Below, in pieces: positions 8,931 to 17,643 of a DNA stretch of 21,160 nucleotides (position 1 is the first letter of the stretch; each line of letters begins with the position of its first letter). Source of the stretch: Stramenopiles sp. TOSAG23-3 (taxonomy: Eukaryota > Sar); assembly GCA_900128585.1 (NCBI GenBank), contig LT642361.1:1-21160 (forward strand), given 5' to 3'. A program made the position numbers and the translations under genes. Below the pieces are notes generated by a model that saw only the letters and a list, made by a program, of their open reading frames with translations, was not told where the DNA came from and did not search any database.

Positions 8931-10937
8931 TTAAGTCTTAAGACTATGACATATGTATCTTTTATTTACTCGACGAAACAGATCGTGCACCCCAGTCCAA
9001 ACGAAAAATATATTACCAAATGCACAATAAGTGGACATCACAAGTAATGGTAAAAACGGCATTTTTGTCTGAATCCATCGTGGGTGAAACTGGTAGAACA
9101 AATATACAAAGACCAGCCCAACCAAAAAACATTTTTCCGGCGTAGAAAATACTATTCCGCTCTGTTTGATGCGCATTTTACTGCTTTCTGTTCTGTGGTA
9201 GCTGTCCAGCGCTAAATATGCCCCGGCAATGTGGGCGCAAAATGCAAACAGTTGCAGTGGGGCTTCTCTCGCTTCATATAGCAAGGGGAAGAGGGAAAGG
9301 TGACCAATCGAGGACATGATCAAGTAGATTCGCGCGTCGTACACGGAGTCGCAGGCCAACAACGACATGGGCAAAATTGCGATCAGGATGGCTTTCTCAT
9401 GCACGTGGTAACCAAGCATGAAGCTGCACAACTGGGCATACACAACTGCATGAACAAATGCTTTCGGGTGCGGACTCTTCCAAAGTTTCCACAACACCGG
9501 AACCATGGATGCCAACGTCAGCACCATGCATACCCCACCACTTATGTTTGGCAAAATCCGGTGCCCCGACACAACTCCGACTTGTCCACTTGTTGTGGAG
9601 GGCAAATCCGCGTCTATTCTGTTTATGTTTGCCAGCAAACCTCTGCCCCAAATGGTCGTGTTCAGTACACCCGGGAACCGCTTCAGCCCTATCAATGTCA
9701 CTTTATCCAGCAGGTTGTACTCTGCCCATACGTTGGGTGCCCAGTAAGCATGCGTCAGCCCGCGCTGAAACGGGAATAAACGACCAACAATTTGCTGAAG
9801 AGATTTGATTACCATCGCCTCCCCGCCCTCATTGAACGAAGACACCAGGATGGGGGAAAACGCTAAAATGAACACGCACAGAACAATCCCTCCGAGCTCA
9901 AAGAATGCTGTCATTTTAAACTTCCCCAATGTTTTGGGGGCCAACGATAGAGAGGGCGACCGCTCCCGGGGCTGAACCGTGCCGATACCGTCGTAGTTCT
10001 CGTCGTCACTTCCGGGTGCACCGTCGCTGTTGCCCTCTTGCCTTGACCCCTCCTCGTCGTCGCTGTTGCCCTCTTCCTGGTCTATTTCCTCGTCCTCATC
10101 CTCCTCGTCGCCTCTGTCCCATTCGTATTTGTCCGGTATGTGTCTTCGCACGGTGCATCCGGCTTGTAAATCAAAGCAATGGTGCCTAAACAGGTACACA
10201 AAGTACACGGGCGCCATGTACAGAAAAATGTGCTTCATGCAAAGCAAGACAGCAAAGGCCAACGCTCCACGTTTGTTGGAGTCGTTCTTGATGAACGCGA
10301 GAGAGATAATAAACAGTCCAACCATTACACCATTGTATTGAAAATGGACGTGATCTACCATCAAGAGCCCTGGGTTCAAAAATGTCAAACTTGCCACAAG
10401 GGCTGTTTTGGAATAAGTCCTGGCCGTCTCCGTCAAGCGAACTCTGGGCCACGTCTGGCTATAAAGATAAATACCGTACAGTAGCAACAAATCGGTAAAG
10501 ATAACCGTGGTTCGTTGGAACAAAACTGTCGCCTTGGAGTCGTAATTCAGGTTTTGTACGTCTAGCATTAACGGGTCGACAAAGTACGCCACTTGTGCCA
10601 TGCACCATTCAAAATACGCGAAAAAGGGAGGGTAGTCGAGCGTCCACTCGCTCTCGGAAGCCTCCCCATACCAAACGTGCAGTGGCTTTGAGAAAGTTAT
10701 CGCGAGCCAATTTCTATGGACTTCAAAATCCGTGCTTTTATAAGCCGGGTAAAGCAGCAGTTTAAAACAGGAACCTACTAATGCCAAAAATGTAAACACA
10801 AGGAATTGAGGATGGTAAGCTGGTGTTTGTGGTCTCCCTGGCGTGCCGGCGGAGTCGCTCAGGTTCCCCCACGAACCATGCCTCCGAAGTGGGGGCGTGG
10901 GGTCCTTGGAATCGGGAGTGTTAGGTGCCATATTCAT
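8931..10937 (-). CDS. ALG8: Dolichyl-P-glucose alpha-1,3-glucosyltransferase, ALG8
   Basis: An ER membrane glucosyltransferase of the GT-C ALG6/ALG8 family. It adds the second glucose (to Glc1Man9GlcNAc2-PP-dolichol) in the lipid-linked oligosaccharide pathway that feeds N-glycosylation. It is a multi-pass protein with a first TM at about residues 40-60. The first luminal loop has the ALG8-type motif STDFEVHRNWLAIT (Asp70 matches the family's proposed catalytic base) and ESEWTLDYPPFFAYFEW. The run LDVQNLNYDS...LFQRTTVIF is also ALG8-like rather than ALG6-like. The open frame continues upstream to 10958 only through a TTG, so I take the first ATG, at 10937 (668 residues). A pyrimidine-rich stretch ending in TGCAG lies ten bases before this ATG and could be a 5' UTR splice acceptor. 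Residues about 272-320 form a strongly acidic insert that makes the protein longer than usual (near 520-580). Confidence 0.93.
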   Translation of the reverse strand: MNMAPNTPDSKDPTPPLRRHGSWGNLSDSAGTPGRPQTPAYHPQFLVFTFLALVGSCFKLLLYPAYKSTDFEVHRNWLAITFSKPLHVWYGEASESEWTLDYPPFFAYFEWCMAQVAYFVDPLMLDVQNLNYDSKATVLFQRTTVIFTDLLLLYGIYLYSQTWPRVRLTETARTYSKTALVASLTFLNPGLLMVDHVHFQYNGVMVGLFIISLAFIKNDSNKRGALAFAVLLCMKHIFLYMAPVYFVYLFRHHCFDLQAGCTVRRHIPDKYEWDRGDEEDEDEEIDQEEGNSDDEEGSRQEGNSDGAPGSDDENYDGIGTVQPRERSPSLSLAPKTLGKFKMTAFFELGGIVLCVFILAFSPILVSSFNEGGEAMVIKSLQQIVGRLFPFQRGLTHAYWAPNVWAEYNLLDKVTLIGLKRFPGVLNTTIWGRGLLANINRIDADLPSTTSGQVGVVSGHRILPNISGGVCMVLTLASMVPVLWKLWKSPHPKAFVHAVVYAQLCSFMLGYHVHEKAILIAILPMSLLACDSVYDARIYLIMSSIGHLSLFPLLYEAREAPLQLFAFCAHIAGAYLALDSYHRTESSKMRIKQSGIVFSTPEKCFLVGLVFVYLFYQFHPRWIQTKMPFLPLLVMSTYCAFGNIFFVWTGVHDLFRRVNKRYICHSLKT
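10023..10075. repeat. 36-base in-frame duplication in the ALG8 acidic loop
   Basis: The 17-base word GTCGCTGTTGCCCTCTT occurs at 10023-10039 and again at 10059-10075, 36 bases apart, inside the ALG8 coding frame. On the protein it gives two copies of EGNSD followed by acidic/Gly residues. A frame-preserving duplication by slippage is the likely origin. Confidence 0.75.
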
Positions 10938-11109
10938 CCACTTCTTGCTGCAGTGCAAAACAAAAATGAGGGTCGACAGAGTATCGTCTGATCGTGTGAT
11001 TTTAAAATAGCATTAGTTGAGTGTGGTTTGTTATTTTTCGTGTCAAAACGATGGTCAAACCCAAATAATAATAATAAATAATAATTAATAATAAAAAATA
11101 TATTTTTTT

Positions 11110-11139
11110 TTATTATTGTAATATTTTTTACAATAATAA
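11110..11139. repeat. Perfect 12-base inverted repeat (hairpin)
   Basis: TTATTATTGTAA at 11110-11121, loop TATTTT, then the exact reverse complement TTACAATAATAA at 11128-11139. It is AT-rich and lies among triplet repeats, so it may arise from local low complexity, but the central TTGTAA/TTACAA breaks the triplet pattern and is still matched. Confidence 0.7.
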
Positions 11140-11510
11140 TAATAAAGAGAAGAAGAAGAAGAAGGGAATATAAGTCACAATAATAAAAGAAGAGAAAAGA
11201 AGAAGGATGAAAAAAGAAGAAGAAAAAAAAGAATAAAAAAAATAATATATTATTATTATTATTTTACAGTGCCATTATTATTATATTACTTGTGGTATTA
11301 ATATTATTATATTACATTTTTTTATATTATTAATATTTATTAATTTTTTTTTTATTTTTTAGATTTTTTTAGATAAATAATAAAAATAAAAGAAGAAAAA
11401 GGAGGATGAGATGGGATGATGATGGGATGACGGATAATATTTAAATAGGATATATATGAAGGATAGGAAAAAAGGACAATAAGTAATTAAACTTTAAAAA
11501 AAGGGGGGGT

Positions 11511-11551
11511 CATCCACCATCCACATCCACATCCAATCCACATCCATCATC
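11511..11551. repeat. Imperfect CATCCA hexamer array
   Basis: Imperfect tandem CATCCA/CATCCAC units directly follow a G7 run. The strand is C-rich and T-poor, unlike the surrounding AT-rich spacer. It is a simple minisatellite with no evident function. Confidence 0.65.
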
Positions 11552-11711
11552 AATCTATCTAGCACAACTAACTCATTTGCTATTCCATATATATTATAGA
11601 ATGATAATAGACATAGCATGGAATTGTGGCATTAGCAACAGTAAGCCTATCTAAAGCAACTGAACTAAACAAAAAAGAAAAAGAAGGAGAAGAGAGGCTT
11701 AACTAAATCTA

Positions 11712-11751
11712 ATGCTCTGATACTATTATATTATATTTCCCATGCTCTGAT
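11712..11751. repeat. 10-base direct repeat ATGCTCTGAT, 30-base period
   Basis: The exact word occurs at 11712-11721 and 11742-11751, separated by AT-rich sequence. It is not low-complexity, so it could be a paired protein-binding site in the divergent promoter or a chance repeat. Confidence 0.5.
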
Positions 11752-12204
11752 TATGTATAATAAATAACTTCAATTAATTAGATTGCCCTATCACCTATGA
11801 CCCTACTTAATTAGTAATCTTCTGTATATTTTGTTTACACAGTATTGTTAACGTATACTATTATTTTAATAAGTATATTACATGTCCCTATATGTGAATG
11901 ATTTCTTTTTTTACCTCCTCCTCCTCCTCGAATATATATTTGATATAATAATAATATTATTTTATTAAAAAACGTTTTATTGTTAGTTTTTCGCATAATC
12001 GCATTGCTTTGAAGGAAGAACGAAAGAAAGGTAGAAACAAAGACGAGGAAAAAGAAAGAGAGAGAAGAAGGATAAGATCAACAGAGAGGAATAGGAAGGT
12101 TTTCATGTTTACAATCAAGCAATCATCGAGTGTGCTATTGAACTATTTGGTGAGTACCGCGGGCGACAGACCGTTTTCAGAACTTTTCTTTTGAGAGTGG
12201 CGCC

Positions 12205-15200
12205 ATGCCGTCTGCGTGGGAACGTAGTAGAGTAAGCACTGCGGTTGCGGTTTTGTTTCCATTATTAGTGTGTTTTTTCCCGTTACATGCCGATTCTCGC
12301 TCCTTTCGTGTTTTGGAGAGATCCAATAGTCTCAACGACAAGCTTCTGCGGTCGCAAGAAGCGTCCCCTGCTTTCAGTACCGGCACGAAAAGCATTAGTT
12401 TAAACCGTCCGGCCGCGCGGGGTAAAAGTGGCCCAGCGTTTAATCGCGACGGGAAGCTAACGTTCCCGACCAACATCAGGCCGTTGACAGAACCGACGGA
12501 GGACACCGCAGTCCCCCATTTTCCTGGGAAGGATTTACCGGTGTTTCCCCCGGAGCAGGGCCCTGCCAGCTTGCGGATTACTCGCAGGACACCAACGTCG
12601 GTCACCCTTGCCTGGGAAGCCCCGGAAGGAACCCTGCCGACGCTCTACAACCTTTTAATGGACCGAGTGTCCGTGTACAGTGGTCCAAATACATATTTTA
12701 CGCAGACGGGAATCAACTCTGAGCGGTGTTACGTTTTTCAGGTTAGTGCCTATGTCGATGGTAGGTGGACAAAATTCTCCTCGCCAAGGCACACAAGCTC
12801 ACTGGAGCACGCCGTGTCGTTAGAGAAAATAGACAACCAGGTCCAAACGATAAAGGCGGAGATGGAGAAAGCGGCAATGGCGCAAGCCCAAGGCAATGCC
12901 TGTTTGCTAGAGGAAGTGAACAACATGGGGGTTGTTCATACAGATAGCGCGAGCGGGGGTGGGTCGATCGAGTACGATGGTGAGCTGAGCGCTTTCAGTT
13001 CGTCCGGGGTCGAGGCGAGTGTATTAAACTGCCAAGTCGCAAACTGCATGGGGCAGAGCGGGATGACCACGACGCTCGTAAAAAGTCGCACGGGCCACTT
13101 AAATATTCGGCAGGACGATGGGACTTGGAAATTGAGGTTTTTGTCCATCCCGGAAAATACAAACATAATAGAATTCAACAACCCCAACAACGCATTTATC
13201 AAAACAACCATCAACTTAATAGGGTGCCGTGCAAACGAACTCGACGAGGCCGCGTCGGTGAACATAGGCAAAGTCGGAGTAGGAGCGAAGAAGTGCATGC
13301 AATTGAACTGCACGCGGGAGTCAAAAATGTACTTTTTCTGTGAGCCAAGTAAAGGCCCGCCCGTCAAGGGGCGTTTTTCTATCCAATCGTGGATGAATGA
13401 TGTGAATCGCGCAACCTACCCATCAAAGCGATTCAACCGTTTCGAGGCCGGCCTCAAAGTCACGATATCGCCCAAGTTAGTTGTCGATACCGTTAGTGAA
13501 TTGGACGGGGAGGTGGACCACAGGATATACGCTGCTGCGGGGTACCGCGAGCCTTTTTTCTTTAATTTTTTGACCAGGTTGGTTAAAATAGACGCTACGC
13601 CCCATTTTCCGCAGCTACTGGGGACGTTTCGCTGCAACGACTTGCCGAAAAAATTCAAGGACGCCCCGGGACCGGGGGGTGTTTCGGGCATCCTTCCCGC
13701 GTTCCCTTTGACTGGGAATGTGGCTGCCACGGTGGACAGGATGAAAATTGACGGGGACGCCTTTTCTTCTGCGTACATGGGCACGATTTTAGAGCCCACC
13801 ACGGTCGATTTGGAAACGTATATCAACAGCTTCAAAGGCTTCGCGCTGGACAATGAGTGGGTCCGAGGCATTATGTTCCAGCTCATTCACGGCCTAGGGG
13901 TCGGGCACCATGCATATGGACTGCACCATAATGACCTTTTGACGATGAGCAATATCCGTCTGAAGCAATATCCTCGCGAAGCAAAAGGTGTCCGAAAATA
14001 CTTTTGCTACCAGTTAAACGATGTAGCTTTAAGCGGTAATGGTTGTGGGGGGGCGGAGGGGAACATTGGGGCGGAGGGGGGCAAAGGCGAAGAGCCAAAA
14101 GATATCCCCAAAATGAAATTGAGCAACTCTGGTATTCATAGAGGGGAAAAAGGCAAAGGCGCTTCGTTTTTGGAGGTCCATGTAAGCGAGTTTAGTGGGC
14201 CACCAGAAACATCTGATTTGCCCTCTCAAAGCGATGCGGAAAAGGTAATGACCTCGGCGCAATCGATTAAGCACAAATGTATTGCAGGCGTGAACGGTGA
14301 CCCACTGGAGGCCGACCAATTGCCCAGTACGGTGTGTCAGACTGGCAGCAAGGCTGGGGGTGGAAGCGGGAGCGGTTCTGGTAGTAGCAGTGGTGGTTCT
14401 GGTAGTGGAAGTAGAAGTGACAGTGGGAGCGATGATGGCGGCGAGGTACGTAACTCGTGGTGCATCCCTGCGGAGACGGTCGACGGAATGCATATTAAAA
14501 TCCACGGCCTGGGCGCCGCTGCTTTGACGAAAAAAACCGTGGAGTATTGGAAAAAAGGTTACATATTCCCCAATGCCCCCTGGGATGACGATTTAGCAGA
14601 CGTGGCCGTGATCATGTGCGGGTATATTGCACCACATATGTCCAAGATGGACGTTAGGGGGAGAGATCTGTGCAAGAAAATGAAATTAGGGGAATATCAA
14701 GCAAATCCACTTGCAGCTTTACGCCACCCGTACTTCTCAGATTATCTTAAGAAGGAACAAATGCCCATTGTTGACCGAAACAATTATATATATATGCCTG
14801 GGCCCGCCTGCGACTGCAAAAGCAAAAAAAGACTCGGAGTCCCGAAGCGGCACGCGCAAGCAGATACTGGCAGAGAGAATGCTGAAAATGGTATTGCCGA
14901 TGAGTCAAAGCCTGAGTCGAAACCAAAGATGCCCACTGGGCAAAAATCTGCCGGTATTCCATTTCTGGGAGCTGGGAGGGGAGCGTTCAGGCTCAAAAAC
15001 ATGACCATGGGCGCTCCAACGGGTTCTGCCCCTATGACGCCGTGGATAAGTAAGCTTGTAAGTGCGAACTCGGACGTCTCTGCCACTGTGAAATGGACAC
15101 CTGTAACGGGGTCGAAATACTACAACTTGCTGTTGGACGGTGTTAGCGCGTATTCTGGGCCTGCCAATGAGTTTAAGATCGACAATTTAAGAGAATCGAA

Positions 15201-15303
15201 ATGCTATCGCGTAACTGTGGCTGCGTTTGTTAAAGGAAAGGGGTGGACGCCACTCTCAAAAGCCTTGCATATCAACCGTTGTGGTTTGCGTAGTGACGCG
15301 TAG
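12205..15303 (+). CDS. Secreted FN3 / kinase-like / FN3 protein
   Basis: A 1,032-residue single-exon frame starting at ATG 12205. Residues about 10-30 form a signal peptide (basic start, hydrophobic core VAVLFPLLVCFFPL). Residues about 119-198 form a fibronectin-III-like domain, followed by a short helical/coiled stretch (about 200-240) and an unrecognised Cys-containing region (about 255-420). A protein-kinase-like C-lobe follows: helix E-like FQLIHGLGVGHHAYG, catalytic-loop-like HHNDLLTMSN (Asp577), strand and DFG-like LNDVALSG (Asp606), helix F-like DDDLADVAVIM (about 794-804) and the closing ALRHPYF (838-844). A Gly/Ser-rich insert (about 715-740) lies between the DFG-like motif and helix F. 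Asn583 sits one residue further from Asp577 than in active kinases, and DFG reads DVA. No glycine-rich loop or VAIK lysine is obvious. A second FN3-like domain closes the protein (945-1028). It is likely secreted or luminal. It may be a pseudokinase; function unknown. Confidence 0.85.
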   Translation: MPSAWERSRVSTAVAVLFPLLVCFFPLHADSRSFRVLERSNSLNDKLLRSQEASPAFSTGTKSISLNRPAARGKSGPAFNRDGKLTFPTNIRPLTEPTEDTAVPHFPGKDLPVFPPEQGPASLRITRRTPTSVTLAWEAPEGTLPTLYNLLMDRVSVYSGPNTYFTQTGINSERCYVFQVSAYVDGRWTKFSSPRHTSSLEHAVSLEKIDNQVQTIKAEMEKAAMAQAQGNACLLEEVNNMGVVHTDSASGGGSIEYDGELSAFSSSGVEASVLNCQVANCMGQSGMTTTLVKSRTGHLNIRQDDGTWKLRFLSIPENTNIIEFNNPNNAFIKTTINLIGCRANELDEAASVNIGKVGVGAKKCMQLNCTRESKMYFFCEPSKGPPVKGRFSIQSWMNDVNRATYPSKRFNRFEAGLKVTISPKLVVDTVSELDGEVDHRIYAAAGYREPFFFNFLTRLVKIDATPHFPQLLGTFRCNDLPKKFKDAPGPGGVSGILPAFPLTGNVAATVDRMKIDGDAFSSAYMGTILEPTTVDLETYINSFKGFALDNEWVRGIMFQLIHGLGVGHHAYGLHHNDLLTMSNIRLKQYPREAKGVRKYFCYQLNDVALSGNGCGGAEGNIGAEGGKGEEPKDIPKMKLSNSGIHRGEKGKGASFLEVHVSEFSGPPETSDLPSQSDAEKVMTSAQSIKHKCIAGVNGDPLEADQLPSTVCQTGSKAGGGSGSGSGSSSGGSGSGSRSDSGSDDGGEVRNSWCIPAETVDGMHIKIHGLGAAALTKKTVEYWKKGYIFPNAPWDDDLADVAVIMCGYIAPHMSKMDVRGRDLCKKMKLGEYQANPLAALRHPYFSDYLKKEQMPIVDRNNYIYMPGPACDCKSKKRLGVPKRHAQADTGRENAENGIADESKPESKPKMPTGQKSAGIPFLGAGRGAFRLKNMTMGAPTGSAPMTPWISKLVSANSDVSATVKWTPVTGSKYYNLLLDGVSAYSGPANEFKIDNLRESKCYRVTVAAFVKGKGWTPLSKALHINRCGLRSDA

Positions 15304-15798
15304 TAAAACTTTACTCTGTTAATCGTGAAACGGATCCTTTTTGTAAGAATTTAATTGATAACAAGAAATTGGCTGCTATTTAAAATTTATCTTCCTCATG
15401 TAACCATTCTAATCACAATATATACCCTTGTCACTAAGTCTTAATTATCATTCTCAGATGTACTCCATGCATTTCATCTGAATCGTAAGGTGGATCTTGG
15501 CAAGGCTTGCAAATGACCCGCAGTCAACTTCCCGGACCGATGTCTCACTCACATAGATACTCAAACCATGTGTGATTTTCCAAGCAGCGGCGTAAGAATT
15601 AAAACAATTTAATTTTAAGAGGAGGTCTTATCATACCTGGCCTAAATAACAGCGCCATTATTTTGTAGATTTAGACGAATGGAAATTAGCTTCGGCTTTT
15701 TTTATTACAACAAGCCCTGTTGTAATATTTTATCTTTACTGTGTTTTTAAAATTATTCGCTACGAGGTACGAATTACTTCCACGAGCTCTATGGACTT
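15304..15798. other. Convergent spacer, secreted kinase-like / TPR genes
   Basis: About 495 bases with the 3' ends of both neighbours. Most is AT-rich, but 15480-15600 has clearly higher GC. On the minus strand, 15454-15627 is an open frame of 57 codons without ATG (discussed as a finding). A perfect hairpin lies at 15703-15727, and a 7-base inverted repeat TCAGATG/CATCTGA at 15454-15481. No AATAAA is seen soon after either stop codon. Confidence 0.45.
15703..15727. repeat. Perfect 10-base hairpin in the convergent spacer
   Basis: TATTACAACA at 15703-15712, loop AGCCC, then the exact reverse complement TGTTGTAATA at 15718-15727. A T-run precedes it on the plus strand and T-rich sequence follows. 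It lies 70 bases downstream of the TPR stop codon and 400 bases downstream of the kinase-like stop codon. It could affect 3' end formation of either transcript; this is inference. Confidence 0.7.
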
Positions 15799-16533
15799 TC
15801 AACGAATGAATTTCTTCCCTGTTAAATTATTTAATTTTCTCATATACTTGTGAGTTTCCCGGGACCGCCCTTCACTAACTAAACTTAACGACAATCGACT
15901 ATAGTTGCTAGTATCATCTGGACACAGACGAATCGCCATTTCCAAGTGCGGAATGCTTGCATTGGTCTTCCCTTGTATTTTGTGCAACGCTGCAATACTT
16001 TTATGTACAGACGCAAGTTGATAGTCACTGTGACTTATCTCTGCGTAGTATAGAGCTTTTCTGCACGCCTTTAGTGCCGGTCCGTATTTTTCGATGCGGG
16101 CAAGGGCTGCACCGACTGTTTGGTAAGCTATTGAGGAATGTGGACTCAGCGATACCGCTGCAGCAGCAAATTTAAGAGCCAGTTCCCCTTTCTTCATCTT
16201 TATTAAAACATTTGCCATGTCTATTAAACTCGGGACGTGTGCTCTATCGATGTTAAGCGCTCTTTCCAGGAGAACTTTGGCCTCTTTGATGCGGTTGGCC
16301 CGCATCATTAGAGTGGCTTGGGTGTGCAACGCTCCAACTTGATGTGGTCGCTGCTGCAAATATTCTGCCATATCAGACATAGAACTTTCTAACGAGGTGT
16401 TTTGAAACTTTGCCGGGACCTTCGCAGTAAGCCTTTTGCGCCGTAACGTCGCTCGTCTCCGAAGGGCTGTCACGGGGTCACATTTTCTATCGCTAGTGCA
16501 CTGGAGCCACGGTATAACTTTGTGTTTGTTCAT
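15799..16533 (-). CDS. TPR-repeat protein
   Basis: A 244-residue frame from the first available ATG at 16533 to TGA at 15799-15801. After a basic N-terminal region rich in Arg/Lys (RRRATLRRKRL), about four to five tetratricopeptide repeats fill the rest. Helix-pair signatures are clear: A-x-L-M-x-R-x-N-R-x-x-E-A-K-x-L-L-E-R-A-L, then MANVLIKMKKGELALKFAAA, GAALARIEKYGPALKACRKAL and IPHLEMAIRLCP. TPR arrays bind partner proteins; no catalytic motif, signal peptide or TM is present. The frame stays open upstream of 16533 to about 16635 (ending at an in-frame TAG) without an ATG, so either this ATG is the start or an upstream exon exists. The partner and pathway cannot be named. Confidence 0.82.
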   Translation of the reverse strand: MNKHKVIPWLQCTSDRKCDPVTALRRRATLRRKRLTAKVPAKFQNTSLESSMSDMAEYLQQRPHQVGALHTQATLMMRANRIKEAKVLLERALNIDRAHVPSLIDMANVLIKMKKGELALKFAAAAVSLSPHSSIAYQTVGAALARIEKYGPALKACRKALYYAEISHSDYQLASVHKSIAALHKIQGKTNASIPHLEMAIRLCPDDTSNYSRLSLSLVSEGRSRETHKYMRKLNNLTGKKFIR

Positions 16534-17643
16534 TAAAGAATTGTTGGATGTACTTGATGAAGATATGCCCTCTAGTGATCTTGCTAAAACCCGAACGTCT
16601 TTTCTCCTGTGCAATTTCCCTTTTTGAGTAGGTATCTACTTCATGTCTAAAACTGGCAAAGATTTCAAGCGGTTGTTTTTCTGTTGTTCTTCTTGTTGTT
16701 TCGTTGTTTTTGTTGTGTTGTAGTAGTAAGTAGTATTGTGATTATTATTATCGTAGACCGACGACGACTATTATTTATTATTATTTTGGGTTTTTTTTAT
16801 ATAATAATAATAACAACAACAGAGAAGAACAGAGAGAAAAGCAACAACAACAACAACAAAAACCCACATTCTTCTTCATTTTCTCAACTGATATTTTATT
16901 AGTATATAAATGTAATGTAGTTAAAAATATATTATTAATAGTAAAATAAAAATCTTATAATATATGCTATTATTATCACCTTTATTCTTTCATTGGCCAT
17001 CTAATATATATTTACTTATTTATCATATACAATATACTATAGTTATGTAATAAATAATATAAGAAGAATTCCTGCCAACAAACAACAAAATAATCAGAAT
17101 TTTTTAATAATTCAGTATGACATGACACAGCACAGGGTAGAACAATAGAACACAAAGAATATTCTATTTGAATCCATCCTTCTCCAAACCAAACGTAAAT
17201 CCCAAAAATAAAGCTAAATAGCATTGAAGAAAAATTGTGAGTACAAAAGTCATTCCTCGAAATTATCGAATTTCGGGTTTTTAGGTTATTACTGCGTAAG
17301 TATATATTTCTAAACTTATTTTCAAAAGATACATCTTGTGTTAATGAAGCATAAATATAAAAATAAATACAATATATTTTACCCTTAATATGACCACCAT
17401 TGGACGACCAAGAAGATAAAAGAAGAAAAAACAAACAAAAAAAAACTCCTCATAACACGGCGGCGAAGAACAGGATGGAAGAGGGAGAAGAAGTATACTT
17501 TCGGTGCCGGGTGATAATCCATTGGATCGCACGGTAGCAAAAAAAATAATCGATGCAATTAGAGACGTAGATTCTTTTTCAATCCAACAAGCAACTCTGA
17601 AGATAAACGTATACATTCGTTTTCACACAAACAACAAGCAAAC
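16534..17643. promoter_or_regulatory. Divergent spacer, TPR / Patched-like genes
   Basis: About 1.1 kb between two divergently read genes. It contains TTG triplets (about 16680-16720), ATT triplets (16740-16790), a CAA/AAC microsatellite (about 16810-16862), an AT-rich middle and an A-run near 17430-17445. The last 180 bases before the Patched-like ATG have higher GC and look like 5' UTR, including a short upstream frame (see 17475-17537). No other coding sequence is supported. Confidence 0.4.
17475..17537 (+). other. Candidate upstream ORF in the Patched-like leader
   Basis: ATG GAA GAG at 17475 opens a 20-codon frame ending in TAG at 17535-17537, 106 bases before the main ATG. If the transcript starts upstream of it, it would be a uORF that lowers translation of the main frame. 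The transcript start is unknown, so this is only a candidate. Confidence 0.3.

Larger units (their letters stand above)
10938..12204. promoter_or_regulatory. Divergent AT-rich spacer, ALG8 / secreted kinase-like gene
   Basis: About 1.27 kb between two divergently read genes, so both promoters should lie here. It is dominated by ATA/TTA triplets, GAAGAAGAA purine tracts (about 11146-11230) and T-runs. It also holds a perfect hairpin, a CATCCA hexamer array and a 10-base direct repeat (each described separately), and a CTCCTCCTCCTC run near 11913-11929. Near the right-hand gene is a purine-rich stretch (12009-12100). No coding sequence is supported. Promoter function is inferred from orientation only. 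Confidence 0.4.

Noticed and set aside
9300-9808. Several plus-strand open frames of 80-160 codons opposite ALG8
   Set aside because: All overlap the well-supported ALG8 frame on the other strand and have no recognisable domain; they are shadows.
12105-12204. Possible upstream exon for the secreted protein using a GTGAGT donor at 12150 and a TTTTCAG acceptor at 12180
   Set aside because: The intron would be only 31 bases, much shorter than the 77-base intron seen in the window, and the ATG at 12205 already gives a clear signal peptide.
15480-15600. A tRNA or snRNA gene in the GC-richer island of the convergent spacer
   Set aside because: No GGTTCGA-type T-loop, no cloverleaf that I can fold by eye, and no Sm site; an RNA gene call cannot be supported.
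17012-17434. A 140-codon minus-strand open frame in the TPR/Patched spacer
   Set aside because: Extremely AT-rich, composed mostly of Phe/Tyr/Ile/Asn/Lys runs, with no family likeness; consistent with chance in low-GC DNA.
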